Shown: positions 1 through 5,821 of the stretch, piece by piece
How positions within the stretch are numbered: position 1 is the stretch's first letter
How the letters are laid out: each line of letters starts with the position of its first letter
NCBI GenBank assembly: GCA_025455245.1
Contig: JALOMX010000162.1
Coordinates: forward strand, 1 to 10,120
Reading direction: 5' to 3'
Length of the DNA stretch: 10,120 nucleotides
From: Chitinophagaceae bacterium
Lineage (GTDB): Bacteria > Bacteroidota > Bacteroidia > Chitinophagales > Chitinophagaceae
The notes under the pieces: model-generated
What the model was told of the DNA's origin: nothing
Databases searched by the model: none
Seen by the model: the letters and a program-made list of their open reading frames with translations, nothing else
Position numbers and translations under genes: made by a program

Positions 1-230
1 AATGCGGTTAGATTGTAAGGATTTCCAATAGAATAATGCTCGAGGCGCTCCGTACGCGCTTCCCGTTTAGCCCATGGTTCACCCTGAAAATTTTCACCAA
101 CAAAAAGCGAAAAGGGAAGCTTCGTACCCGGTGAAACAATATACTGTTGCGGCTGAATCCAAAATTCATGCGCCAGTAAAACCGGAACAGCTAAGAACGC
201 TATGAACAGGCTGATAACAATCTTTTTCAT
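1..230 (-). CDS. Secreted DUF4198-family protein, N-terminal part (truncated by window edge)
   Basis: The reading frame starts at the ATG at 230 and stays open to the left edge, so only about 76 N-terminal residues are present. It begins with a clear signal peptide: MKK, then a hydrophobic stretch to residue 20, with likely cleavage after VPVLLA. The mature start HEFWIQP is the hallmark opening of DUF4198 proteins (Pfam PF10670, once described as a nickel-transport NikM-like component), which are exported to the periplasm and often sit near metal transporters. The start lies 38 bp past the hypC stop on the same strand, so it is probably the next gene of the hyp operon. A role in periplasmic nickel handling for the hydrogenase is inferred from family and position only. 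The family call rests on the short N-terminal motif, so confidence is moderate. Confidence 0.7.
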   Translation of the reverse strand, partial: MKKIVISLFIAFLAVPVLLAHEFWIQPQQYIVSPGTKLPFSLFVGENFQGEPWAKREARTERLEHYSIGNPYNLTA

Positions 231-268
231 AATTATTAAATGTGGCTTTTTATAAAAGTTTCCTCTGT

Positions 269-547
269 TTATTGAGTTTTAGGAGGATCTTCATTTTCCG
301 TTTCTTCAAGTTCATTCAGTTCTCCGATCTCCTTCAGGTATTCCAATGTTTTTGCCGCCTCCTCTTCATCTACTTTGGTGATAGCAACGCCAACGTGCAC
401 CAACACATAATCGCCAATGCCTGCATCGGGTACCATTTCAAGGGAAGCCTCTTTTACAATGCCTCCAAATGAAACCCTTGCCATTCTTCCGGGGCGGTCT
501 GCCACCTGTTCAATGCTCAAAATTTTTCCCGGTATTGCCAAACACAT
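269..547 (-). CDS. hypC: Hydrogenase maturation chaperone HypC (HypC/HybG/HupF family)
   Basis: This small cytosolic chaperone of [NiFe]-hydrogenase assembly forms a complex with HypD, carries the Fe(CN)2CO precursor and delivers it to the hydrogenase large-subunit precursor. The protein is 92 aa and starts MCLAIPG, the family signature. Cys2, exposed after removal of Met1, is the essential iron/partner-binding residue, and His51 in the DYVLVHVG segment matches the conserved histidine. The OB-fold core spans about residues 1-75. The last 20 residues are an acidic tail (EETENEDPPK) with no known role. It follows hypF after an 86-bp AT-rich gap and precedes the DUF4198 gene by 38 bp on the same strand, so co-transcription is likely. 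The identification is firm. Confidence 0.97.
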   Translation of the reverse strand: MCLAIPGKILSIEQVADRPGRMARVSFGGIVKEASLEMVPDAGIGDYVLVHVGVAITKVDEEEAAKTLEYLKEIGELNELEETENEDPPKTQ

Positions 548-633
548 ATATCTATTAATTTAAAGTTTAATATAATTAACTGATTTTTTCAAGCTCTATC
601 TTCACTTAATTCCTGACTTTTCTTTTATTCCTG

Positions 634-2985
634 TTACCCATCGATTCCTCTGTCAAAATAAACCAATTGTCCAAAGGAAATATTTTCATCGTTGGGTGAA
701 AGGTATTTATGAAAATGCAACTTAAACCTTTTTTGCAACCGATGGATCAACATGTTTACAAGCACGCTGTTTTGAAACACACCGCCGCTGAAACAAAGGT
801 CTTCTGCATCTGCCCTATCAGCCACCGAACCTGCAATATCTGCCAGGGTTGCATGAAATTTTGCGGCCATCCTTGCAGGGTCGGCATCCATTTGGACATC
901 TTCCCAAACTGCCTTGATAATTTCTGCTGTAGGAACATTTTTTTCGGCATACCATCCCGGTAAATAGCTTTCATCCATCTGCCATCCGTAAGCCCTGCAC
1001 CAATCGTTGGCCAATGCCTCGAGGCTCATCGCCGCTTCACCTTCGTACGATTGTTTTGTAATCCCGGTGATCAGGCAGGAAGCCGCATCAATTAACCTGC
1101 CAACCGATGAGGTAAAAATGCCGTTATAGTCATCAAGCAAACGATTATAAAGGCTCCATTCATCTTTTGAAAAAAGCTGATCTATACTATTCATGTGGCA
1201 TCTGCATGTGTGTAAAAGGGACAAAGCGGCAATCCTCGGTTCCATGGCCATTTTATCGCCGAGCAGAAAAGGAAAATAGTTAAAATGATTCAGGCGGTGT
1301 ATACTGTTTTTTGCAAAGGTAAAAAACTCGCCACCCCAACTGTTGCCATCATCGCCCAGTCCTGTTCCGTCCCATATGATGCCCAAAACATTCCGGTTTT
1401 TTTCCAGAGGACCACACTCGCCCATTATAGCGGCAAAATGAGCTTTATGGTGTTGAACTTTTTTCAACGGTAACTTTTTCTCTTCAGCAATTGTCATTGC
1501 CAACTGATGCGAAAAATATAAAGGATGTTCATCTGTGAGGATGACCTCCGGCTCAAAACGAAGCAATTGCTGCATATGTTTTAAGGTATGTTGGTAGGCC
1601 TGTTGAGCTTCATAGCTGTCCGTGTTACCAAGATACTGGCTTACATACACCCTTTGGTGGTGGGCCATAGCGAAACTGCTTTTCATCAATGCCCCGGTAG
1701 CCAATATGCTTTTTGCTGATGTAGTGCGGTAAGGTTCGCAGGCGGGGGCATATCCCCGTGAGCGCCTGAGTATAATGTCCGGAGCGTTTCCCCCGGCAAT
1801 GGAAACAACACTGTCGTCCTGAGGGGTAACAATATCGCGGTTGTGCAGGAGAAAAAAGTCTGCGATGCCATAAAGTGACGTCAGTGCATCCCCGTTGGTA
1901 AAGCAGATAGGAGCACCGCTTACATTTCCGCTTGTGGCTACTACGGGCTTACCAAACGATTGGGCAATCAGGTGGAGCAAAGGTGCATAGGGCAGCATGA
2001 TGCCCAACTTATCCAAACCCGGCGCCAATGCTGCAATAGCAAGTGACTGCTTCATTTTATGGCTGATGGGTATCAAAACAATGGGCGCTTCCAATGAAGT
2101 AAGCACAACGGACTGCCTTTCAGAGAGTGTAGTATCTGTTTGAAGCGATTCAATGCCCGGATACATAATGGCAAATGGTTTTGAAGGCCGGTGCTTTCTT
2201 TGCCGCAGTCGTTGTATGGCAGATGTATTGGATGCATCTGTCATCAGCAAAAAGCCACCAATTCCTTTTACCGCAATAATGAAGCCCTTTTGAATTGCAT
2301 CCTTAACACTTGAAATGATTTCTTCCGGCGATGCTTCTATACGATTTCCGTTGCCATCCCTCCATTCCATTTTCACCCCGCAATCCGGGCACGACATGGT
2401 TTGTGCATAAAAGCGCCTGTCGGCAGGGTCATTGAATTCATGTCTGCATGTTGCACAAAATCCGAAAGGCTCCATGGTAGTCAGGTGACGCTCAAAGGGC
2501 AAGGCATTCATAACCGAATACCTTGGCCCGCATTGTGTGCAGGTGATGAAGGGGTAACGGTACCGCCTGTCCGTTGGGTCTTCCAGTTCGGATTTGCAGG
2601 AAGGGCACATGGCAAAGTCAGGGGTAATCCAAAGATCGGGACTGCTTTCACGTTCATCAAGAATGATTCGGAAACCTGAATCATGATCATGCATTAACGC
2701 TGCAAATGAACTTGCACTAATGATGGATAACGGGGGCGGATTGTCGAGAATCTGCCGGTAAAAAGACCGCGCCTGAAATTCTTTTGCCATCAGCCAGATA
2801 TGCACCCCATCAAGTCCATTGCTAACGGCACCTGTTAAACCCATCACCCGGGCCTTTTGATAAACATAAGGCCTGAAACCAACGCCTTGTACCCTACCCC
2901 GGAAATGGATATGCCAGTGTAACTCATCGGAACTATCCTGATAATCATTTGCATCTGACGGCAATATGGAGTGCAGGATTTCCAT
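634..2985 (-). CDS. hypF: Carbamoyltransferase HypF, [NiFe]-hydrogenase CN-ligand synthesis
   Basis: HypF uses carbamoyl phosphate and ATP to carbamoylate the C-terminal cysteine of HypE, which dehydrates it to the thiocyanate that supplies the active-site CN ligands. All family domains are present in 783 aa. An acylphosphatase domain spans about 23-112, with GRVQGVGFRP at 30-39. Two zinc-finger-like modules have Cys pairs 127/130 with 149/152 and 177/180 with 199/202. A YrdC-like nucleotide-binding domain spans about 225-415 (KHRPSKPFA, TSGNVSG), and a Kae1-like domain spans about 425-780, with HHKAH at 512-516 and FSGGVFQN at 732-739. The length is slightly above the usual ~750. The ATG shares one base with the hypB stop (TAATG), indicating translational coupling. 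No damage is seen, so the gene looks functional. HypE is not encoded in this window. Confidence 0.98.
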   Translation of the reverse strand: MEILHSILPSDANDYQDSSDELHWHIHFRGRVQGVGFRPYVYQKARVMGLTGAVSNGLDGVHIWLMAKEFQARSFYRQILDNPPPLSIISASSFAALMHDHDSGFRIILDERESSPDLWITPDFAMCPSCKSELEDPTDRRYRYPFITCTQCGPRYSVMNALPFERHLTTMEPFGFCATCRHEFNDPADRRFYAQTMSCPDCGVKMEWRDGNGNRIEASPEEIISSVKDAIQKGFIIAVKGIGGFLLMTDASNTSAIQRLRQRKHRPSKPFAIMYPGIESLQTDTTLSERQSVVLTSLEAPIVLIPISHKMKQSLAIAALAPGLDKLGIMLPYAPLLHLIAQSFGKPVVATSGNVSGAPICFTNGDALTSLYGIADFFLLHNRDIVTPQDDSVVSIAGGNAPDIILRRSRGYAPACEPYRTTSAKSILATGALMKSSFAMAHHQRVYVSQYLGNTDSYEAQQAYQHTLKHMQQLLRFEPEVILTDEHPLYFSHQLAMTIAEEKKLPLKKVQHHKAHFAAIMGECGPLEKNRNVLGIIWDGTGLGDDGNSWGGEFFTFAKNSIHRLNHFNYFPFLLGDKMAMEPRIAALSLLHTCRCHMNSIDQLFSKDEWSLYNRLLDDYNGIFTSSVGRLIDAASCLITGITKQSYEGEAAMSLEALANDWCRAYGWQMDESYLPGWYAEKNVPTAEIIKAVWEDVQMDADPARMAAKFHATLADIAGSVADRADAEDLCFSGGVFQNSVLVNMLIHRLQKRFKLHFHKYLSPNDENISFGQLVYFDRGIDG

Positions 2986-3698
2986 TATACCCTGCCCGAC
3001 GAATTCTTTTTCTCATCAACTTTTTGCAACAGCCAGTTGCACCATTCATCCAATCCATCACCTTTCAGGCTGCTGATGGTTAATACATGTATATCCGGAT
3101 TTACTTCACGGGCATCTTTGGTAACGGCTTCCATACTAAAGGGTACATAAGGCAACAGATCGCTTTTGCTCACCAGCAGCAATTCGCTTGTCAGAAACAT
3201 GCGCGGGTATTTTTTGGGTTTGTCATCGCCTTCGGTTGAAGCGAGCAGCGTTACGCGGTAGTCTTCGCCAAGATCGAAAGCTGCAGGACAAACCAGGTTG
3301 CCTACATTTTCAATAAACAGCAAGTCGACCCCCGTCAGGTCGATATGATCGAGTGCCTGCAATATCATTTGTGCTTCAATATGGCACATCCCTCCGGTTA
3401 CGATCTGAAGCGCGTTGATACCCACATCCCTCATACGGACAGCATCCCGCTCTGTTTCGGGGTCCCCTACCAGTACGGCAATATTCAGCCTGTCGCCAAG
3501 CCTTTTGGCTGTTTCCTGCATCAGCGTGGTTTTGCCGCTGCCCGGCGCCGAACATACATTGATGATAAGTATGTGGGGCAATTTTTCCCGGATGGCTTTG
3601 GCCACAAAATCATTTGCCTTCAGCAAATGAAGCGTCGTGTTTTCGCATTGCACACTTCCAACCGGTGCCCGGTTACTCTTGGGCTTCGTTTCGATCAT
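2985..3698 (-). CDS. hypB: Hydrogenase/urease nickel-insertion GTPase HypB
   Basis: HypB is a SIMIBI-class GTPase that works with HypA to load nickel into the hydrogenase large subunit. The 237-aa protein has the P-loop SAPGSGKTT at 50-58, GDPETERDA near 78-86, the G-domain nickel/zinc site Cys105-His106 (GGMCHIEAQ) with Cys137 (NVGNLVCPA), and a guanine-specificity motif SKSD at 177-180 where NKxD is more usual. Two accessory parts found in some HypBs are missing: the N-terminal CxxCGC high-affinity nickel site of E. coli and the His-rich nickel-storage stretch seen in rhizobia. The N-terminus is a plain 40-residue lead-in. Translation is coupled to hypF through a one-base overlap, but the gene is separated from hypA by 264 bp. 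Confidence 0.97.
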   Translation of the reverse strand: MIETKPKSNRAPVGSVQCENTTLHLLKANDFVAKAIREKLPHILIINVCSAPGSGKTTLMQETAKRLGDRLNIAVLVGDPETERDAVRMRDVGINALQIVTGGMCHIEAQMILQALDHIDLTGVDLLFIENVGNLVCPAAFDLGEDYRVTLLASTEGDDKPKKYPRMFLTSELLLVSKSDLLPYVPFSMEAVTKDAREVNPDIHVLTISSLKGDGLDEWCNWLLQKVDEKKNSSGRV

Positions 3699-3711
3699 AT
3701 ATCAATGTTTA

Positions 3712-3744
3712 AAATTCCAAACTATAAAATTCCAAATTCCAAAA
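3712..3744. repeat. Three copies of AAATTCCAA
   Basis: AAATTCCAA occurs at 3712-3720, 3727-3735 and 3734-3742, just upstream of the hypB start on the minus strand. Low-complexity strings of this sort turn up in intergenic DNA of many Bacteroidetes (general impression). No function is apparent. Confidence 0.6.
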
Positions 3745-3823
3745 TGGTTACCCCCAATCCTAAACACCCCTGAACCAAACCAAACTACTCTAAACCAACT
3801 TCGTACTTCAATATTTTGTCAGA

Positions 3824-3849
3824 GCAGTGTCTCCCGAAGGGGACACTGC
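3824..3849. repeat. REP-like hairpin in the hypA-hypB gap
   Basis: The arms 3824-3834 and 3839-3849 pair over 11 positions (10 Watson-Crick and one G-T) around a CGAA loop; the outer 8 bp GCAGTGTC/GACACTGC are perfect. On the minus strand, the direction of the operon, the loop region reads CCCCTTCGGGAG. There is no T run after the stem on the minus strand, so it is not a standard intrinsic terminator. A REP-like palindrome or a transcript-processing/stabilising hairpin between hypA and hypB is more likely. Confidence 0.7.
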
Positions 3850-3886
3850 GGATATTTTCGGCATTTACCATAACTTGTTTTGTTGA

Positions 3887-3911
3887 CACGGATAGCACGG
3901 ATTTCACGGAT
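3887..3911. repeat. Three tandem 9-bp units (CACGGATnn)
   Basis: CACGGAT starts at 3887, 3896 and 3905, an exact 9-bp period. On the minus strand the unit reads ATCCGTG. The match is clear by eye. It lies in the leader-like spacer after hypA and has no obvious coding role. Confidence 0.75.
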
Positions 3912-3962
3912 TGGATGGTCAAAAAACATGGTAAATCGAAATTCATACATCGTACATTAATA

Positions 3963-4304
3963 TCATTCTTCAAACTCAACCTCACTGATCAGCAACTCCT
4001 GTCCCTGAATAATATTCCTGCAAGGTTCACCACACGAACAGATGAAGACATAGTCATCCACCTGACTTACTTTTCCGCATGCAGAACACTCAATCAAAAC
4101 AGGTAAAATTTCCATATCCAGTTTTACATCTCCATATTCCTGTTCGCATTCCAGCACGGCATCCCAGGCGCTTTGCATCAGTAAAGGTTGCACATTGCTC
4201 AGCAGACCGGCCTTCACTTTTACACGAAGCAGGTTTTCCATTTTATCGGGAAACTGCTCCTTTAAAGAGCGGAATATGCTGTGTACCAGGGAAATTTCGT
4301 GCAT
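3963..4304 (-). CDS. hypA: Hydrogenase nickel-insertion protein HypA
   Basis: HypA is the nickel metallochaperone that pairs with HypB for hydrogenase maturation. The 113-aa protein starts MHE, giving His2 (with the N-terminal amine and Glu3) as the nickel site. The zinc-binding part begins with Cys73-x2-Cys76. The second cysteine cluster is unusual: Cys89-x-Cys91-x3-Cys95 instead of a simple C-x2-C, so the fourth zinc ligand cannot be assigned by spacing alone. The C-terminal GQELLISEVEFEE strand matches the family. It is the first gene of the minus-strand hyp operon, and its upstream region (4305-4547) is shared with the divergent membrane-protein gene. The identification is firm. Confidence 0.96.
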   Translation of the reverse strand: MHEISLVHSIFRSLKEQFPDKMENLLRVKVKAGLLSNVQPLLMQSAWDAVLECEQEYGDVKLDMEILPVLIECSACGKVSQVDDYVFICSCGEPCRNIIQGQELLISEVEFEE

Positions 4305-4547
4305 GAACCAATAAATTTTTCGATGGGTTGCAAGCTAATGAAGCTGAATGGTCTGTAAAATGACAAAGATTAGGACTAAAATGAAATTCCAGATAACGGA
4401 ACTACCTTCTTTTATTAAAAAAGCGAAATCCTCTTGCTCCTGCCCGGGAAAGGTTGTTGCCGGCGGCAAAAAATTTTTTAAAAATGTCTGTTTTGATGTT
4501 ATATATTTCTAACTTTGTGTTAGAATTTTCTAACAAAATTATTTTTT
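4305..4547. promoter_or_regulatory. Divergent promoter region between hypA and the membrane-protein/HTH pair
   Basis: This 243-bp gene-free stretch must serve both directions. On the plus side there is a -7 box at 4510-4517 inside an operator-like triple half-site, with an A6T6 tract (4468-4479) and an odd-centred inverted repeat TTGCCG-G-CGGCAA (4457-4469) further upstream. On the minus side, TAATCTTTG (about 4363-4371) is a near match to TAnnTTTG with one extra spacer base, about 58 nt before the hypA ATG. No matching -33 element is seen for either, so exact promoters are tentative. Confidence 0.55.
4507..4534 (+). promoter_or_regulatory. Candidate operator with three TTCTAAC half-sites over a Bacteroidetes -7 box
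   Basis: TTCTAAC lies at 4507-4513, its inverse GTTAGAA at 4519-4525, and TTCTAAC again at 4528-4534. The inverted pair 4519-4534 has 7-bp arms and a 2-bp centre. The two same-orientation copies start 21 bp apart, two helical turns. TAACTTTG at 4510-4517 is a full match to the Bacteroidetes -7 consensus and sits inside the first half-site and the following spacer. The next start codon is at 4548. A repressor bound here would block initiation, and the obvious candidate is the HTH protein at 4939-5142. No good -33 TTG is present at the usual distance. Confidence 0.65.
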
Positions 4548-4946
4548 ATGAAACGGTCTTATTTAATATTCACAGTTATTACGCTGGTGGTCATTTCCGT
4601 CATTGGCTGGATTTTCAATTCATCAGGCAGCCTTCCGGCATTTGAGATCCTGCAGTTTGGGGTAATTGGTTTGATGATCGTATTTGCTGCCTACTTTGGT
4701 TTTACCCGGTTGCGGAGCGAAAAAAGGGGCGAACCCGCAGAAGATGAAATGACAAGAAAGGAAATGCAAAAAACGGCTTCCCTTTCCTATTACATTTCGC
4801 TTTACCTGTGGCTTGTCATTCTTTATGTAAAGGACAGGATTTTGCTGGACACAGAAGTGTGGATTGGCACCGGTATTTTGGGAATGGCACTGACATTTGG
4901 CATTGTTTGGGTAATCATTCATGTAAGGGGATTAAGAAATGAATAA
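4548..4946 (+). CDS. Four-helix membrane protein paired with HTH regulator
   Basis: I do not recognise a named family with certainty. The 132-aa protein has four hydrophobic segments, at about 5-23, 32-53, 78-95 and 103-127. An acidic/basic cytoplasmic-type loop between the second and third contains EDEMTRKEM (65-73). This layout, with a D/E-rich motif followed by R/K before the third helix and a tiny HTH gene immediately after, resembles the DUF2178-like membrane proteins that travel with Xre regulators. Its last 8 bases overlap the start of the HTH gene (ATGAATAA), so the two are translated together. The operator-like half-sites directly upstream suggest control by its partner. The function is unknown; the pair might be a membrane sensor/regulator couple. 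Confidence 0.85.
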   Translation: MKRSYLIFTVITLVVISVIGWIFNSSGSLPAFEILQFGVIGLMIVFAAYFGFTRLRSEKRGEPAEDEMTRKEMQKTASLSYYISLYLWLVILYVKDRILLDTEVWIGTGILGMALTFGIVWVIIHVRGLRNE

Positions 4947-5142
4947 CCGCATCAGGGAATACAGGGCGAGGTTCAACCTTACGCAGGATGAATTGGCGAA
5001 GAAGGTTCAGGTAAGGCGGGAAACCATTGTTTTCCTGGAAAAGAACAAGTACAACCCCTCACTGCAACTTGCGTTTGACCTGGCAAAAGTGTTTGGGGTA
5101 AAGGTTGACGATTTGTTTTTTGAAGAAGAGCAGGGTCAATAA
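4939..5142 (+). CDS. Small Xre-family HTH transcriptional regulator
   Basis: The 67-aa protein is a single HTH_3/Xre domain close in style to the YozG/YgzD group of minimal regulators. Helix 2 is LTQDELAKKV (14-23), the recognition helix is RRETIVFLEK (26-35), followed by the typical NKYNPSLQLAFDLAKVFGVKVDDLF. The recognition helix carries Arg-Arg-Glu where most relatives have Ser-Arg-Gln, so it may read an uncommon site. There is no effector or membrane domain, so signal input probably comes from the overlapping membrane protein. It starts inside the last codons of that gene. The TTCTAAC half-sites at 4507-4534 are the natural candidate operator for autorepression (inference). The domain assignment is firm; target and signal are unknown. 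Confidence 0.93.
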   Translation: MNNRIREYRARFNLTQDELAKKVQVRRETIVFLEKNKYNPSLQLAFDLAKVFGVKVDDLFFEEEQGQ

Positions 5143-5162
5143 TTCCGACATTTGCCGCATCC

Positions 5163-5821
5163 ATGGCCACGTTAGCATCCCGTATTATTGCATTCAACAA
5201 AACCCTTCATTTTGAAGGAAATCTTCCAAAGGGTATCCGCATCATGAATCCTTTTCGTGAAAGCAGGGAGGCACTGAAAGTTTCTTCCGCTTTTTACCGG
5301 AAATACTACCACGACAACCGGAAGCGTCACCTGATCCTTGGCATCAACCCGGGCAGGTTTGGGGCAGGGCTTACAGGCATTCCTTTTACCGATCCCAAAA
5401 GATTAATTGCACGTTGCGGCATCGCCTACAAGGGCGATATGGCTCATGAGCCTTCATCAGCCTTTGTGTACGATATGATTGAAGCCTATGGCGGAGAGCA
5501 GGATTTTTACGGCAGTTTCTACATCAATTCGCTTTGTCCGCTTGGATTTACATCCATCAGGCCTGATGGAAAAGAGGTGAATTATAATTACTACGACAGC
5601 AAAGAACTTTCAAAAGCCGTACATGATTTTATGGTTTCGAGGTTTGTTTTTGTTTTGGCACCGGTAAAAATGAAAAGTACCTGCAAAAACTAAACAACGA
5701 ATATGGCTTTTTTAAAAAGATCGTTGCACTGGAACATCCCCGTTTCATTATGCAGTATAAGGCTAAGGAAAAAGAGCGCTTTATTGAAAAGTACCTCGCG
5801 GCTTTCAGGGATGCTCTGTGA
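5163..5821 (+). pseudogene. SMUG2-like (DUF4918) uracil-DNA glycosylase, frameshifted
   Basis: The intact part is a uracil-DNA-glycosylase-superfamily protein of the SMUG2/DUF4918 type common in Bacteroidetes, expected to remove uracil from DNA in base-excision repair. The open frame gives 176 aa from the ATG at 5163, with the SMUG-like active-site segment GINPGRFGAGLTGIPF at 60-75 and NSLCPLGF at 122-129. After about residue 156 (5630) the frame gives unrelated residues and stops at 5693. The -1 frame from 5630 continues the family: YGFEVCFCFGTGKNEKYL, then ALEHPRFIMQY with the C-terminal HP motif, to a TGA at 5819-5821. Adding one T to the TTTT at 5627-5630 would restore about 219 aa. This is either a real inactivating deletion or a homopolymer sequencing error. 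The 3' end overlaps the convergent ATPase gene by 17 bp. Confidence 0.85.

Larger units (their letters stand above)
3699..3962. other. hypA-hypB intergenic spacer with short repeats, no gene
   Basis: This 264-bp gap is unusually long for the inside of a hyp operon. It holds three unrelated short-repeat types (listed separately): AAATTCCAA copies next to hypB, a GC-rich hairpin in the middle, and a 9-bp tandem repeat nearer hypA. Open frames across it run into hypA or lack any recognisable protein signal. It could attenuate read-through or carry an internal promoter for hypBFC, but I see no convincing TAnnTTTG element. Confidence 0.6.

Noticed and set aside
3345..3773. Plus-strand 142-aa open frame opposite hypB
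   Set aside because: Antisense shadow of hypB. Its composition is Cys/His/Pro-scattered and it extends into the AAATTCCAA repeats.
3824..3849. Intrinsic terminator after hypA
   Set aside because: The stem is strong but lacks a following T run in the operon direction, and hypB-F-C have no other clear promoter.
3785..3985. Minus-strand 66-aa open frame after hypA
   Set aside because: It begins inside hypA in another frame and crosses the repeat-rich gap; its sequence is explained by the repeats and shows no protein-family signal.
5625..5636. Programmed -1 frameshift in the glycosylase gene
   Set aside because: Slipping on TTTT could restore the frame, but there is no classic X-XXY-YYZ heptamer and I see no strong downstream stem. 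A one-base indel or sequencing error is simpler. Kept only as an alternative in the finding.
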